DNA from: CAZOKZ01 sp964580585 | GTDB lineage: Bacteria > Sumerlaeota > Sumerlaeia > SLMS01 > JAHLLQ01 | Direction of reading: 5' to 3' | Length of the DNA: 15,613 nucleotides | Assembly: GCA_964580585.1 (NCBI GenBank) | Contig: CAZOKZ010000090.1 | Location: 1-15,613 of the forward strand | In this document: positions 6,652-14,207 of the stretch, piece after piece | Layout of the letters: every line of letters begins with the position of its first letter | Position numbering within the stretch: position 1 is the first letter of the stretch | The notes under the pieces: generated by a model | Databases searched by the model: none | What the model was told of the DNA's origin: nothing | Seen by the model: only the letters and a program-made list of their open reading frames with translations | Translations under genes and position numbers: made by a program

Positions 6652-7824
6652 ATGACCAAAATTGCACCGCAACATCTTGAAATCAACGTTCGTGTTACTC
6701 AGTCGAACGGAGTTTCATTGGATGCGACAATTTTTCCGCTTCCTTCACACAAGGAAGAATCGCCCATCGATCAACTGGCGGGTTTTTTGAACAAACGCCG
6801 AGGCGAGTTTTTTGTCGTTCGTCTGGCAGACGACAGCGAAATGCTCCTGCCGCTGTCCAAGTGTTACATTTTCGAGTTATCCCACCAGGCGGCGAACCTA
6901 TTGCTTGCCGTTCATCCGTTCATCAGTCCCATGCCGGTGACCTCGAACCCGCGCCAGGTGGTTTCGTACGCCCCGATTGTGCTGACCCTGGTTAATGATC
7001 GGTACGTTCGCGGCAATATGTGGTTTTACGACTTCGAACCCGAAGACGAACGCAACGTCGTCGCGGGGTTGAATCGCGGACTGCGGTACGTTTGTGTTCA
7101 TGGTGATAAATCCACTTTCTTTGTCCGCCGCGAATCGATTTTGAAAGTCAATATGCAGGCGGAAAGTTACTCGCAATCCGAAGATGCCCAGCATACGCCC
7201 GCTCGGCCGGATCATGTGACGAATCGTTCCGAGTTGGTGAATTTGAGCGATTTCAACGACTTCATGGAACAGTATATTCATGGCGTTGAGTCGGAGCAGG
7301 CGCCCGCCCAGGTAGGCCAAATGCCCACTCCGCCAAAAGCCGCGCCTCCGGTTGCCACACCGCCGACGGCGACGCCTCCCGTGGCGCCTCCCGCGCCATC
7401 GATGCCATCGGGTGGGCCGCCTCCCATGCCAACACAGGCACCTCCGCTCCAGGGTGGACCTCCTGGGGGAGCGGGTTTGCATGCGCCTCCGCCGCCAAAC
7501 TTTATTGCATTTCCAAGGCCGTCGAGTTCCGGGGTATTCCCCTTGCCTGAATTGCAACCGGCGGCTGCCTCGCAAGCCCCGGCACCTGCTTCGCATGAAA
7601 GCGCGCCGAATATTCCGCTGCCTCCCGCGTCGCCTCCCCGAGTCGAGCAGGAAACGGAGAACGATAGTTTTGTGGAAGACCTGCCGCTGCCACCCCCCCC
7701 AAGCAGTGCTGTCCCGCCCAATTTCCCGCGAGCGCCACTGTCCAATAGTCCGGGATATCATACGTACCCGGACGATGAGAAGAAGGAAAAAAAAGACGGC
7801 GAGGAAGAAATTTATTGGTATTGA
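6652..7824 (+). CDS. Unknown protein: duplicated N-terminal domain, Pro-rich tail
   Basis: The 390-residue product is not recognised. The start is set by GGGAGGG at 6641-6647, just before the ATG; the frame is open up to a TTG at 6583, but that extension has no RBS. Residues about 11-76 and 108-167 look like two copies of one small beta-rich domain. Each has an I-V-x-V strand, then a Leu-Asn turn (AGFLNKRRGEFFVV in copy 1, AGLNRGLRYVCV in copy 2), then a Leu/Phe-rich strand and an ISLK-like end. After a polar linker (170-220) comes a Pro/Ala-rich region (223 to about 375) with PPPP blocks, then an acidic Lys/Glu stretch and the terminal residues IYWY. There is no signal peptide or membrane helix, so it is probably cytoplasmic. 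The Pro-rich part resembles flexible tethers seen in scaffold proteins. It stands alone between divergent hisI and the efflux genes. Confidence 0.85.
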   Translation: MTKIAPQHLEINVRVTQSNGVSLDATIFPLPSHKEESPIDQLAGFLNKRRGEFFVVRLADDSEMLLPLSKCYIFELSHQAANLLLAVHPFISPMPVTSNPRQVVSYAPIVLTLVNDRYVRGNMWFYDFEPEDERNVVAGLNRGLRYVCVHGDKSTFFVRRESILKVNMQAESYSQSEDAQHTPARPDHVTNRSELVNLSDFNDFMEQYIHGVESEQAPAQVGQMPTPPKAAPPVATPPTATPPVAPPAPSMPSGGPPPMPTQAPPLQGGPPGGAGLHAPPPPNFIAFPRPSSSGVFPLPELQPAAASQAPAPASHESAPNIPLPPASPPRVEQETENDSFVEDLPLPPPPSSAVPPNFPRAPLSNSPGYHTYPDDEKKEKKDGEEEIYWY

Positions 7825-7924
7825 TGCAATGGGGCAATGTTGGTCATTCCAACGTGATTGAAACTCGACCGCTGACCCGTCTGCAAACCTGTCTGGGTGT
7901 GGCACTAAACATGCTCGCCTTGTT

Positions 7925-7952
7925 CCCCTTGTGGGGTTGGACTTTTTAACCC
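7925..7952 (+). terminator. Possible terminator / alternative hairpins
   Basis: CCCC at 7925-7928 can pair with GGGG at 7933-7936, followed by TTGGAC and five T. Alternatively GGGTT at 7934-7938 can pair with AACCC at 7948-7952. The two pairings exclude each other. It sits 100-128 nt after the previous stop and about 55 nt before the efflux adaptor start. The stems are short, so this is tentative. Confidence 0.3.
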
Positions 7953-8007
7953 AGCGAGTCCGCTCCGCCTAAGTCAAAATAAATCAGAGTTTACCGAGAG
8001 ATACCAC

Positions 8008-9303
8008 ATGACCCCCTGGATGGCGAATCGCCCCCTTGGCCGTCTGGCGTTTGCGTTATTGTCGCTTTGTGCCGCCGAAGTGTCGGCCCCTGTGCCGGGA
8101 ATTGCCCAACCCGGTCAAGGTCCGACACCTGTTGAAATCGCCGTGGTCGAACGTGGCGCTGTCAGCGACAGCATCCGTTTGACCGGAACGGTTGCCTCAA
8201 CAAAAACGTCCTATTTGTCCAGCCAGGTTGAAGCGGCCGTCGAAGAACTCTTTGTCGATGCGGGCGACTTTGTTCAAGAAGGCCAACCTCTGGCCCGGTT
8301 GCGCGTGACACCGACAAAACTCGAGTTGGAACGCGCCGAAGCGGAACTGGCTACCGAACAGGCAGAGTTGGAACGCTTGGAAAACGGCTATCGCCCCGAA
8401 GACATCGAAGTCGAGCGCGCCGAGGTCGAGGAGGCCGCTGCACGGTTGGCTTTGGCCCAAGCCGAAGAACGTCGCTTGGAAAATTTGCTCGAAACGAAAG
8501 CCATCTCGGCCAGCGAATACGACCGTGCCCATGCCGAGTTCCTGCGCGCCAAAGCCGACCTGGCTCGCGAACAGGCCGAGTACGAACGAGCAAAAAACGG
8601 CGAGCGTGCCGAGGCTGTCGCTTCTCAACGAGGAGAAGTCGCCGCCAAAAAAGCGGAAGCCGCGATGTACCGCGACATGGTGGAGCAGCACGAGATTCGC
8701 GCGCCTTTTTCGGGCATTGTTGGCCAAAAAATGACCGAAGTCGGTCAATGGGTGAATAAAGGCGATACGCTGTTTGTGATGGCGTCTGTCGATCCCTTGC
8801 GGATCGAAGCCGCATTGCCGGAAATTTACTATAGTCGCGTGGATAAAACCTCGAAAACCACGGTTCAATTCGATGCGCTCGACGACTTGGAAATTGAAAC
8901 CAACGTTTCCGTCATGATTCCAATGGCGATTGAATCGGCGCGGGTGTTTCCGCTGCTGATTGGATTTCGTAATCCGGACCTGCGTGTGGCTCCGGGCATG
9001 ATGGCGCGAGTGACGGTTTGGTTGAACGAAAAGGACGAATCCGCCAATTCGCTTCTCGTGCCCAAAGACGCTATCGTGATGCAACCCAACAAATCGGAAG
9101 CCGTTTGGGTGGTGCGCGATGGCGAGGAAGGGCTGGCGGCATTTTCCGAGAAAGTCAAAACGGGCCGCAAGTTCGGTGACCAGGTGGAAATCAAGGAAGG
9201 CAACCTTGCCGAAGGCGATCGCGTAGTGGTGCGCGGCAACGAGGTGCTTTTTCCAGGACAAGCCGTTTCCATCAACGAAACGACAACTGCAGACGCGTCG
9301 TGA
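8008..9303 (+). CDS. RND efflux periplasmic adaptor (membrane fusion protein)
   Basis: The 431-residue product has an N-terminal signal (RLAFALLSLCAAEVSA, about 12-27), so it is exported to the periplasm. The split lipoyl domain is clear: residues about 72-101 (SQVEAAVEELFVDAGDFVQEG) and 229-258 (EIRAPFSGIVG). Between them lies a long Glu/Ala-rich coiled-coil hairpin (about 103-225) with repeated ERAEAEL-like units, which contacts the outer-membrane channel. Beta-barrel and membrane-proximal domains follow (about 262-420; LRVAPGMMARVTVWL is typical). Adaptors of this AcrA/HlyD family bridge an RND pump to a TolC-type channel. The pump is encoded 179 nt downstream; no channel gene is in the window. 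The start ATG is preceded by GAGAGA about 7 nt upstream; an ATG at 8020 is possible. Confidence 0.95.
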   Translation: MTPWMANRPLGRLAFALLSLCAAEVSAPVPGIAQPGQGPTPVEIAVVERGAVSDSIRLTGTVASTKTSYLSSQVEAAVEELFVDAGDFVQEGQPLARLRVTPTKLELERAEAELATEQAELERLENGYRPEDIEVERAEVEEAAARLALAQAEERRLENLLETKAISASEYDRAHAEFLRAKADLAREQAEYERAKNGERAEAVASQRGEVAAKKAEAAMYRDMVEQHEIRAPFSGIVGQKMTEVGQWVNKGDTLFVMASVDPLRIEAALPEIYYSRVDKTSKTTVQFDALDDLEIETNVSVMIPMAIESARVFPLLIGFRNPDLRVAPGMMARVTVWLNEKDESANSLLVPKDAIVMQPNKSEAVWVVRDGEEGLAAFSEKVKTGRKFGDQVEIKEGNLAEGDRVVVRGNEVLFPGQAVSINETTTADAS

Positions 9304-9317
9304 ATTAATATCCTTTA

Positions 9318-9442
9318 GCCACAGAGTTCACAGAGGATACGGAGGGATTTTTCAGCAGCGGTATCGACGTAACACGTGTATTTTTTTACCTAAAAAATCC
9401 TGTCCATCCGTGTTTATTCAAATACTCTGTGTACTCTGTGGC
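9318..9442. repeat. 125-bp nested inverted repeat of CACAGAG type
   Basis: The outer 21-nt arms (9318-9338 and 9422-9442) match at 19 of 21 positions as an inverted repeat; each carries two CACAGAG/CTCTGTG units. An inner pair, GGATTTTT (9345-9352) and AAAAATCC (9393-9400), is perfect. The right half also holds TCCATCCGTG near 9403-9412. Elements with CCACAGAG-type arms are, as far as I recall, common dispersed intergenic repeats in many environmental bacteria. It has no coding capacity. It separates the efflux adaptor from its pump and would fold into a long RNA hairpin in their shared transcript. Confidence 0.75.
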
Positions 9443-9482
9443 AAAAAAAATCTGGAAGCTTAGGACGAGGTTCTCCCCTTCT

Positions 9483-12400
9483 GTGATTAAACTGGCGTTA
9501 CGAAATGGTGTTGGTGTGGCCGTAGCGGCGATTCTCATCTCGATCTTCGGGATGATTTCGCTCTTTCGCGTGCCCGTGCAAATGACGCCCGATATGACGG
9601 CGACGTCGATTTCGGTGATCACTGCGTGGCCCGGTGCAACGCCGCAGGATATTGAGAAGGAAATCCTGATCGAGCAGGAAAAATACCTGCGCTCGATTCC
9701 AAACCTCGAGAAGATGACCTCGAAGGCCACGACGGGTCGCGCGGAAGTAGTGCTCGAATTTTTCGTGGGTGCTGACCTGGACGAAATTCTCGTGCGGGCG
9801 AACAACGCGTTGTCGCAAGTGCCGTCTTATCCTGAAAATGTCGATCAACCCCGCATTGTGACCAGTTCGGCGTCCGACCAACCGATTGCGTGGTTCAGCA
9901 TTCGCCCTTTGCCCGGCAATCCCGATGGCATCGACATCGTGGCAATGCAGGATTTTGTCGAAGACAACGTGCAAACCGAGATGGAGCGCACGCCGGGCGT
10001 TTCGCAAAGCGAGATTTTCGGCGGCGCGCCGCGCCAATTGCGCATTTACATCGATCCAGGCAAGTTGGCCGAACGTGGCATTTCGCTGGGCGAGTTGCGC
10101 ACGGCGTTGCGTCTGCGCAACCGTGATGTTTCCGGCGGCGATTTCGACGAAGGCAAGCGCCGGTATTTGCTGCGCACAGTCGGGCGATTTAAATCGATCG
10201 ATGATATCGAAGGCACGTTGATTGCCCGGCGCGATCGTGCGCCGATTTACCTGCGCGATGTTGGTCACGTGGAACTCGACCGCGCGGAAACTCGCGCCCA
10301 GGTTCGTCATAACGGCGAAGTCGCGCTCGCTATTAATGCGCGACGCCAACCGGGTACGAATATCATCGAAGTCATGGATAACGTGAAGGAAACCGTCGCG
10401 CGGTTGAATGCCGGAATCATGAAAGACAACGGCATGATCATTCGCCAGGTTTCCGATGACACGGTTTATATTCGCGAAGCCGTCAAGATGGTACGGAACA
10501 ACCTGATGCTGGGCGGTGTTCTTGCAACGCTGACGTTGCTGCTGTTTTTGCGCTCCGTCCCCGCGACGATGATTGGCGCGTTGGCGGTGCCGATTTGCTC
10601 CATTGCCTCGTTCCTGGGGCTGGTGCTGGCCGGGCGCACCGTGAACGTGATTTCGCTCGCGGGCGTGGCGTTTGCCATCGGCATGACGCTCGATAACGGC
10701 ATCGTCGTGCTTGAAAATATTTACCGTCACCGTTCGATGGGCAAGAGCCTGTTTGAGGCAGCTTACGACGGTACGCGCGAAGTTTGGGGCGCGGTGTTGG
10801 CATCGACGCTGACAACGGTTTTTGTGTTTATCCCAATCGTGTTTGTCGAAGAAGAAGCCGGACAACTCTTCAAAGACATCTCCATCGCGATTGCATCGGC
10901 GATCATCGTTTCGATGATTGTTTCGATTACCGTCATTCCTGCGGCGAGCGCCCGTTACCTGGGGCACGTCAGCGAAGAACCGCGCACCAAGTTTGGCCGC
11001 GCGTATCTGAACCTGTTTGGATTGGCGCCGTTTTTCCAGGGGCTGGTCGATCGTTTGATGCGTGTTGTCGAGTGGTTGATGAAAGGCATCGTGCGCCGCC
11101 TCGTATTGGTCGTGGGCATGTTTTGCCTGTCGATTTTCATCACGATTTTCCTGACTCCGCAAACCGAGTACTTGCCCGAAGGTCGCAAGAATCTTGTCTT
11201 TGCATTCATGTTCCCGCCTCCGGGTTACAACGTGCAGGAAATGGTGCGTATTGGCGAAGGCATCGAGAAAGATTTCCTGCCTTATGTGGGAAACGATCCG
11301 TCGCTTTACCACGAAGGCAAATCCGACGTGCCCGCGATGCAGGATTTCTTTTTCATCAACACGACCTCGTTTTTGTTGGTGATCACTAAAGCCGTCGAAC
11401 CCGACGATCTGGACGATATCATCCCGCATTTGATGGAGCGACTGAATCAAGTTCCCGGCATGATCGCGTTTGCGTCGCGCCCATCGATTTTCTCGAGCGA
11501 CCTGCTCGGCGCGCGCGGTATTGATCTCGACATTCAGGGGACGGAGTTGCCGCCGCTCTTTGATGTGGCACGCAAAGCGTTCGGAAAAACAATGCAGGAA
11601 CTTTCGCACTCGATCCGCCCCGACCCGCCCAGCCTTTCGATGGGTCAACCGTTGCTGGAAATTCAACCGGACTGGGAACGTGCCGCGGCGTTGGGTATCG
11701 ATACGCAACAACTCGGTTATCTGGTGTGGGCACTGACCGATGGTGCCTATGTGGACGAGTTTTTTCTGGCCGACGATAAAATCGACATGTACTTGTACAG
11801 CACGACGGGGACGGTGAGTCGTACGCAAGATTTAGAGGATCTTTTGTTGTACACGTCAAACGGTGGAACGGTACCGCTCGCAAGCGTGGCGAAGGTGGTG
11901 CCGACCGTAAACACGGAAACGATTCGTCGCGTGGACCGACGCCGCACCGTGACGCTTTCTATCAAACCGCCCATGGATATTCCGCTCGAAGAAGCCGTGA
12001 ATATTACGGAAAAGAATATTATCGGGGGCTTGATGGCGGACGGCTCCGTCCCCGCTGGCGTGGAGCTTCGCGTTGCGGGTGCGAACGATAAACTGAAAGC
12101 CACGCGCGAAGCGTTGGGCGGAAATTTTCTGCTCGCCATTGTGATTTCCTACCTGCTGATGGTCGCGCTGTTTTCTCATTGGGGTTATCCGTTGGTTATC
12201 ATGACCAGCTTGCCGCTGGGACTCGTGGGCGGCATCGTTGGGCTTTGGCTGATGAACCATACGCATTGGTTTTTAGGTTTTCTCGGCGCCGAAAAAATCA
12301 ATCAACCCCTGGACGTGATTACCATGCTGGGGTTTGTTATTCTGGTGGGGACGGTGGTGAATAATCCGATCCTGATCGTCGAACAAACCCTGCAACATAT

Positions 12401-12848
12401 TCGCGAAGATGGCTATGATCCCTTGAAAGCCGTGGTGGAAAGCACGCGCACACGTGTGCGTCCGATTATGATGACGACGGCAACCACGACGTTCGGTCTC
12501 GCACCGCTGGTATTCCTGCCCGGGTCGGGGACAGAGCTGTATCGCGGGTTGGGGACGGTGGTGTTATTCGGCCTTGGATTTTCGACGTTGTTTACGCTGA
12601 CATTCATCCCAAGCTTGTTGAGCCTTTTCCTGCAATGGGGGGCGTATTTACATCAAAAACGGCTTGAGGTGCAGGACCGTCTCGTTCACACAGAGGCGGC
12701 TGTTGCATTGGGTTTGGGTGACCAATCGGAAGAATTACACCCTATCGCACCCGTCGATTTCGACGAAGAAGACGAAACGCCGGAGCCGATGGTGGATTCG
12801 TCGCCGCCGATCGAAGATGAAACCGCCCAGATGCAAGATCGCCATTAA
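9483..12848 (+). CDS. RND efflux pump, inner-membrane transporter (HAE1/AcrB-like)
   Basis: The 1121-residue length is right for an AcrB-like pump, which exports drugs or other small molecules using the proton gradient. It begins (M/V)IKLALRNGVGV with TM1, followed by a porter domain, TM2-6, a second porter domain, TM8-12 and an acidic tail (about 1080-1121, FDEEDE). The TM4 pair equivalent to AcrB Asp407-Asp408 is Asp404-Asn405 (GMTLDNGIVVLEN). The TM10 Lys940 position is Asn960 (GTVVNNPILIVE). Similar DN/NN versions occur in other RND subgroups. The GTG at 9483 is chosen because it aligns with the usual family start; AGGACGAGG lies 12 nt upstream. An upstream GTG at 9429 would put the start inside the inverted repeat and is less likely. 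It forms an operon with the adaptor at 8008 and probably with the RidA-family gene 30 nt downstream. Confidence 0.95.
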   Translation: MIKLALRNGVGVAVAAILISIFGMISLFRVPVQMTPDMTATSISVITAWPGATPQDIEKEILIEQEKYLRSIPNLEKMTSKATTGRAEVVLEFFVGADLDEILVRANNALSQVPSYPENVDQPRIVTSSASDQPIAWFSIRPLPGNPDGIDIVAMQDFVEDNVQTEMERTPGVSQSEIFGGAPRQLRIYIDPGKLAERGISLGELRTALRLRNRDVSGGDFDEGKRRYLLRTVGRFKSIDDIEGTLIARRDRAPIYLRDVGHVELDRAETRAQVRHNGEVALAINARRQPGTNIIEVMDNVKETVARLNAGIMKDNGMIIRQVSDDTVYIREAVKMVRNNLMLGGVLATLTLLLFLRSVPATMIGALAVPICSIASFLGLVLAGRTVNVISLAGVAFAIGMTLDNGIVVLENIYRHRSMGKSLFEAAYDGTREVWGAVLASTLTTVFVFIPIVFVEEEAGQLFKDISIAIASAIIVSMIVSITVIPAASARYLGHVSEEPRTKFGRAYLNLFGLAPFFQGLVDRLMRVVEWLMKGIVRRLVLVVGMFCLSIFITIFLTPQTEYLPEGRKNLVFAFMFPPPGYNVQEMVRIGEGIEKDFLPYVGNDPSLYHEGKSDVPAMQDFFFINTTSFLLVITKAVEPDDLDDIIPHLMERLNQVPGMIAFASRPSIFSSDLLGARGIDLDIQGTELPPLFDVARKAFGKTMQELSHSIRPDPPSLSMGQPLLEIQPDWERAAALGIDTQQLGYLVWALTDGAYVDEFFLADDKIDMYLYSTTGTVSRTQDLEDLLLYTSNGGTVPLASVAKVVPTVNTETIRRVDRRRTVTLSIKPPMDIPLEEAVNITEKNIIGGLMADGSVPAGVELRVAGANDKLKATREALGGNFLLAIVISYLLMVALFSHWGYPLVIMTSLPLGLVGGIVGLWLMNHTHWFLGFLGAEKINQPLDVITMLGFVILVGTVVNNPILIVEQTLQHIREDGYDPLKAVVESTRTRVRPIMMTTATTTFGLAPLVFLPGSGTELYRGLGTVVLFGLGFSTLFTLTFIPSLLSLFLQWGAYLHQKRLEVQDRLVHTEAAVALGLGDQSEELHPIAPVDFDEEDETPEPMVDSSPPIEDETAQMQDRH
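10553..10562 (-). repeat. RGGGACGGAG motif copy 3
   Basis: Exact copy with G first, inside the RND pump gene; it is decoded as Arg-Ser-Val-Pro-Ala. Confidence 0.6.
11537..11546 (+). repeat. RGGGACGGAG motif copy 4
   Basis: Exact copy with G first, inside the RND pump gene; it is decoded as Gln-Gly-Thr-Glu-Leu, a different reading from the Ser-Val-Pro copies. Confidence 0.6.
12044..12053 (-). repeat. RGGGACGGAG motif copy 5
   Basis: Exact copy with G first, inside the RND pump gene; decoded as Gly-Ser-Val-Pro-Ala. Confidence 0.6.
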
Positions 12849-12878
12849 TGATTTATTCCCTCGATGCAAGGACTCGAA

Positions 12879-13295
12879 ATGAGCGCACCATCTTTTACGA
12901 TTGTTGAGCAAGGCGGACACAAACTGGCCAAGAGCGGTTCGGCGTGGGAACCCAAAATGGGATATTCGCGCGCGGTGAAATGTGGCCCCGTTATCACGGT
13001 TTCGGGCACAGTGGGAGTAAACGCCGACGGGACGTATTCTCCGTCCCTCGAAGACCAGACCCGCCGGTCGTTCGAGATTATTCTCGCGGCGTTGGCGTCT
13101 TTGGGTGCGGGCCCCGAGCACGTCGTGCGCACGCGCATGTTTGTTACCGACGTGACCAAATGGCAGGAAGTCGCTCGCGTTCACGGATCGCTTTTTGGCG
13201 AAATTGCACCCGCCACCGGTATTTACCAAATTGCTGCCTTGATCGACATGGAAGCACAAATTGAAATCGAAGTGGATGCCTATCTGCCGGATTGA
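12879..13295 (+). CDS. RidA/YjgF-family protein lacking the canonical Arg
   Basis: The 138-residue product has the RidA trimer fold: VSGTVGVNADG at 41-51, the helix QTRRSFEIILAALASLG, HVVRTRMFVTD at 81-91 and a final IEIEVDAYL strand. RidA hydrolyses reactive enamine/imine intermediates to protect pyridoxal enzymes, using an Arg in a PAR motif. Here that motif reads PATG (111-114), so Thr113 replaces the Arg and classic imine deaminase activity is not expected. This belongs with the Arg-lacking Rid subgroups, whose roles are largely unknown. The start ATG at 12879 has AAGGA 6 nt upstream; an ATG at 12864 in frame would place that RBS inside the gene. It lies 30 nt after the RND pump stop and is probably in the same operon. 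It converges on the minus-strand gene ending at 13317. Confidence 0.92.
   Translation: MSAPSFTIVEQGGHKLAKSGSAWEPKMGYSRAVKCGPVITVSGTVGVNADGTYSPSLEDQTRRSFEIILAALASLGAGPEHVVRTRMFVTDVTKWQEVARVHGSLFGEIAPATGIYQIAALIDMEAQIEIEVDAYLPD
13039..13048 (-). repeat. RGGGACGGAG motif copy 6
   Basis: Exact copy with A first, inside the RidA-family gene; decoded as Ser-Pro-Ser-Leu. Confidence 0.6.
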
Positions 13296-13316
13296 GTTTT
13301 CGGACAGCAGCCTTCT

Positions 13317-14207
13317 TTATTCCTGATCCGAAGCCGGGCCATTGCGATTGCTTTGGGTTGGTTGTGCATTGGTTCGGCTTCCATCAACAGGTATTACCAT
13401 CCGTATTGTGTATGATGTTTTGGTCGGAGCCGGATCGACGGGTGTAGGCGTAATTCCCGCCAATTGATTGCGAATTTCCTCCGCGTGCTGATCGACGCTG
13501 AGCAAACCACCCGTGTCCCATCGGCTCTTGTAGCGTGGATCCAGTTGGCTGATGGCCGAAATCTTGACCGAGTAAAATGTTTCGCCAAACGGCTGCCGGT
13601 AATCGGGGGTGAATTCCAGAAGAAAAATGCTATTGTCCGATCGCCAGACCATCGCTTCGTAAATCCCGCTTTTCGCGTCGATCGGGCCCGCCTTGGCAAC
13701 TGCGGGGCCGTATCCAACATTCAACATGGTGACGAGTCGCCACATGGCGTTGCTTTCGAAATCATCCATGTAATAATGATAACGCGATACGCGGCCATCT
13801 TGTGCCAGATGATACACGACCGCGCCGCGTTCGTCGTTTTTTAAAACTCCCGACGCAACGTTTTCCCAAGCGTTGCGTTGCGCACGTCGCAGAAATCGTT
13901 CTTCGCTGATTTCCAACTCAAGTTCGCTGAAAAGACGTCCTTCTGACATACTAATCGAAGGACGGCACGAACCCAACATAATGCGCACCTGGGTTTGGCG
14001 TTCTCGTTGTTCCCAACTATCGGGCCGACCTTGATATTCATAAATCATCAACCCCAACCCGTACGATATTCCTGCGCTGGCCAGCAATGCCATCGTGGCA
14101 ACGACGAACCGCAACATAAACCGCAGGCCGTTTCGCAACGCGCAAATGATGCGCGCATCGGGCGTTGGGCGACGAGCGGGGACGGAGGGCATATAGTTTG
14201 CCTTCAT
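13317..14207 (-). CDS. Single-pass membrane protein of unknown function
   Basis: The 296-residue product has a cytoplasmic N-terminus (about 1-30, basic), one membrane helix at about 31-55 (FVVATMALLASAGISYGLGLMIY) and a long soluble, presumably periplasmic, domain. That domain starts helical (SEGRLFSELELEISEERFLRRAQ), continues with beta-rich segments (YHYYMDDFES, IFLLEFTPDYRQP) and ends in a polar low-complexity tail. No family is recognised. The start ATG overlaps the upstream stop as ATGA (14204-14207), which indicates translational coupling with the gene at 14204-15613. An in-frame ATG at 14192 has GAAGG 8 nt upstream and could be the true start. A much longer frame running upstream to 14414 was rejected because it overlaps the neighbour's coding sequence. 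Confidence 0.8.
   Translation of the reverse strand: MKANYMPSVPARRPTPDARIICALRNGLRFMLRFVVATMALLASAGISYGLGLMIYEYQGRPDSWEQRERQTQVRIMLGSCRPSISMSEGRLFSELELEISEERFLRRAQRNAWENVASGVLKNDERGAVVYHLAQDGRVSRYHYYMDDFESNAMWRLVTMLNVGYGPAVAKAGPIDAKSGIYEAMVWRSDNSIFLLEFTPDYRQPFGETFYSVKISAISQLDPRYKSRWDTGGLLSVDQHAEEIRNQLAGITPTPVDPAPTKTSYTIRMVIPVDGSRTNAQPTQSNRNGPASDQE
14178..14187 (+). repeat. RGGGACGGAG motif copy 7
   Basis: Exact copy with G first, near the 5' end of the membrane-protein gene; decoded on the minus strand as Pro-Ser-Val-Pro-Ala. Confidence 0.6.

Noticed and set aside
8197..9261. A 354-codon open frame on the minus strand
   Set aside because: Antisense shadow of the efflux adaptor coiled coil; its Phe/Gln/Arg-rich composition is typical of shadow frames.
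9498..11828. A 776-codon open frame on the minus strand
   Set aside because: It is entirely antisense to the RND pump, Arg/His-rich with no domain pattern, and arises from codon bias of the real gene.
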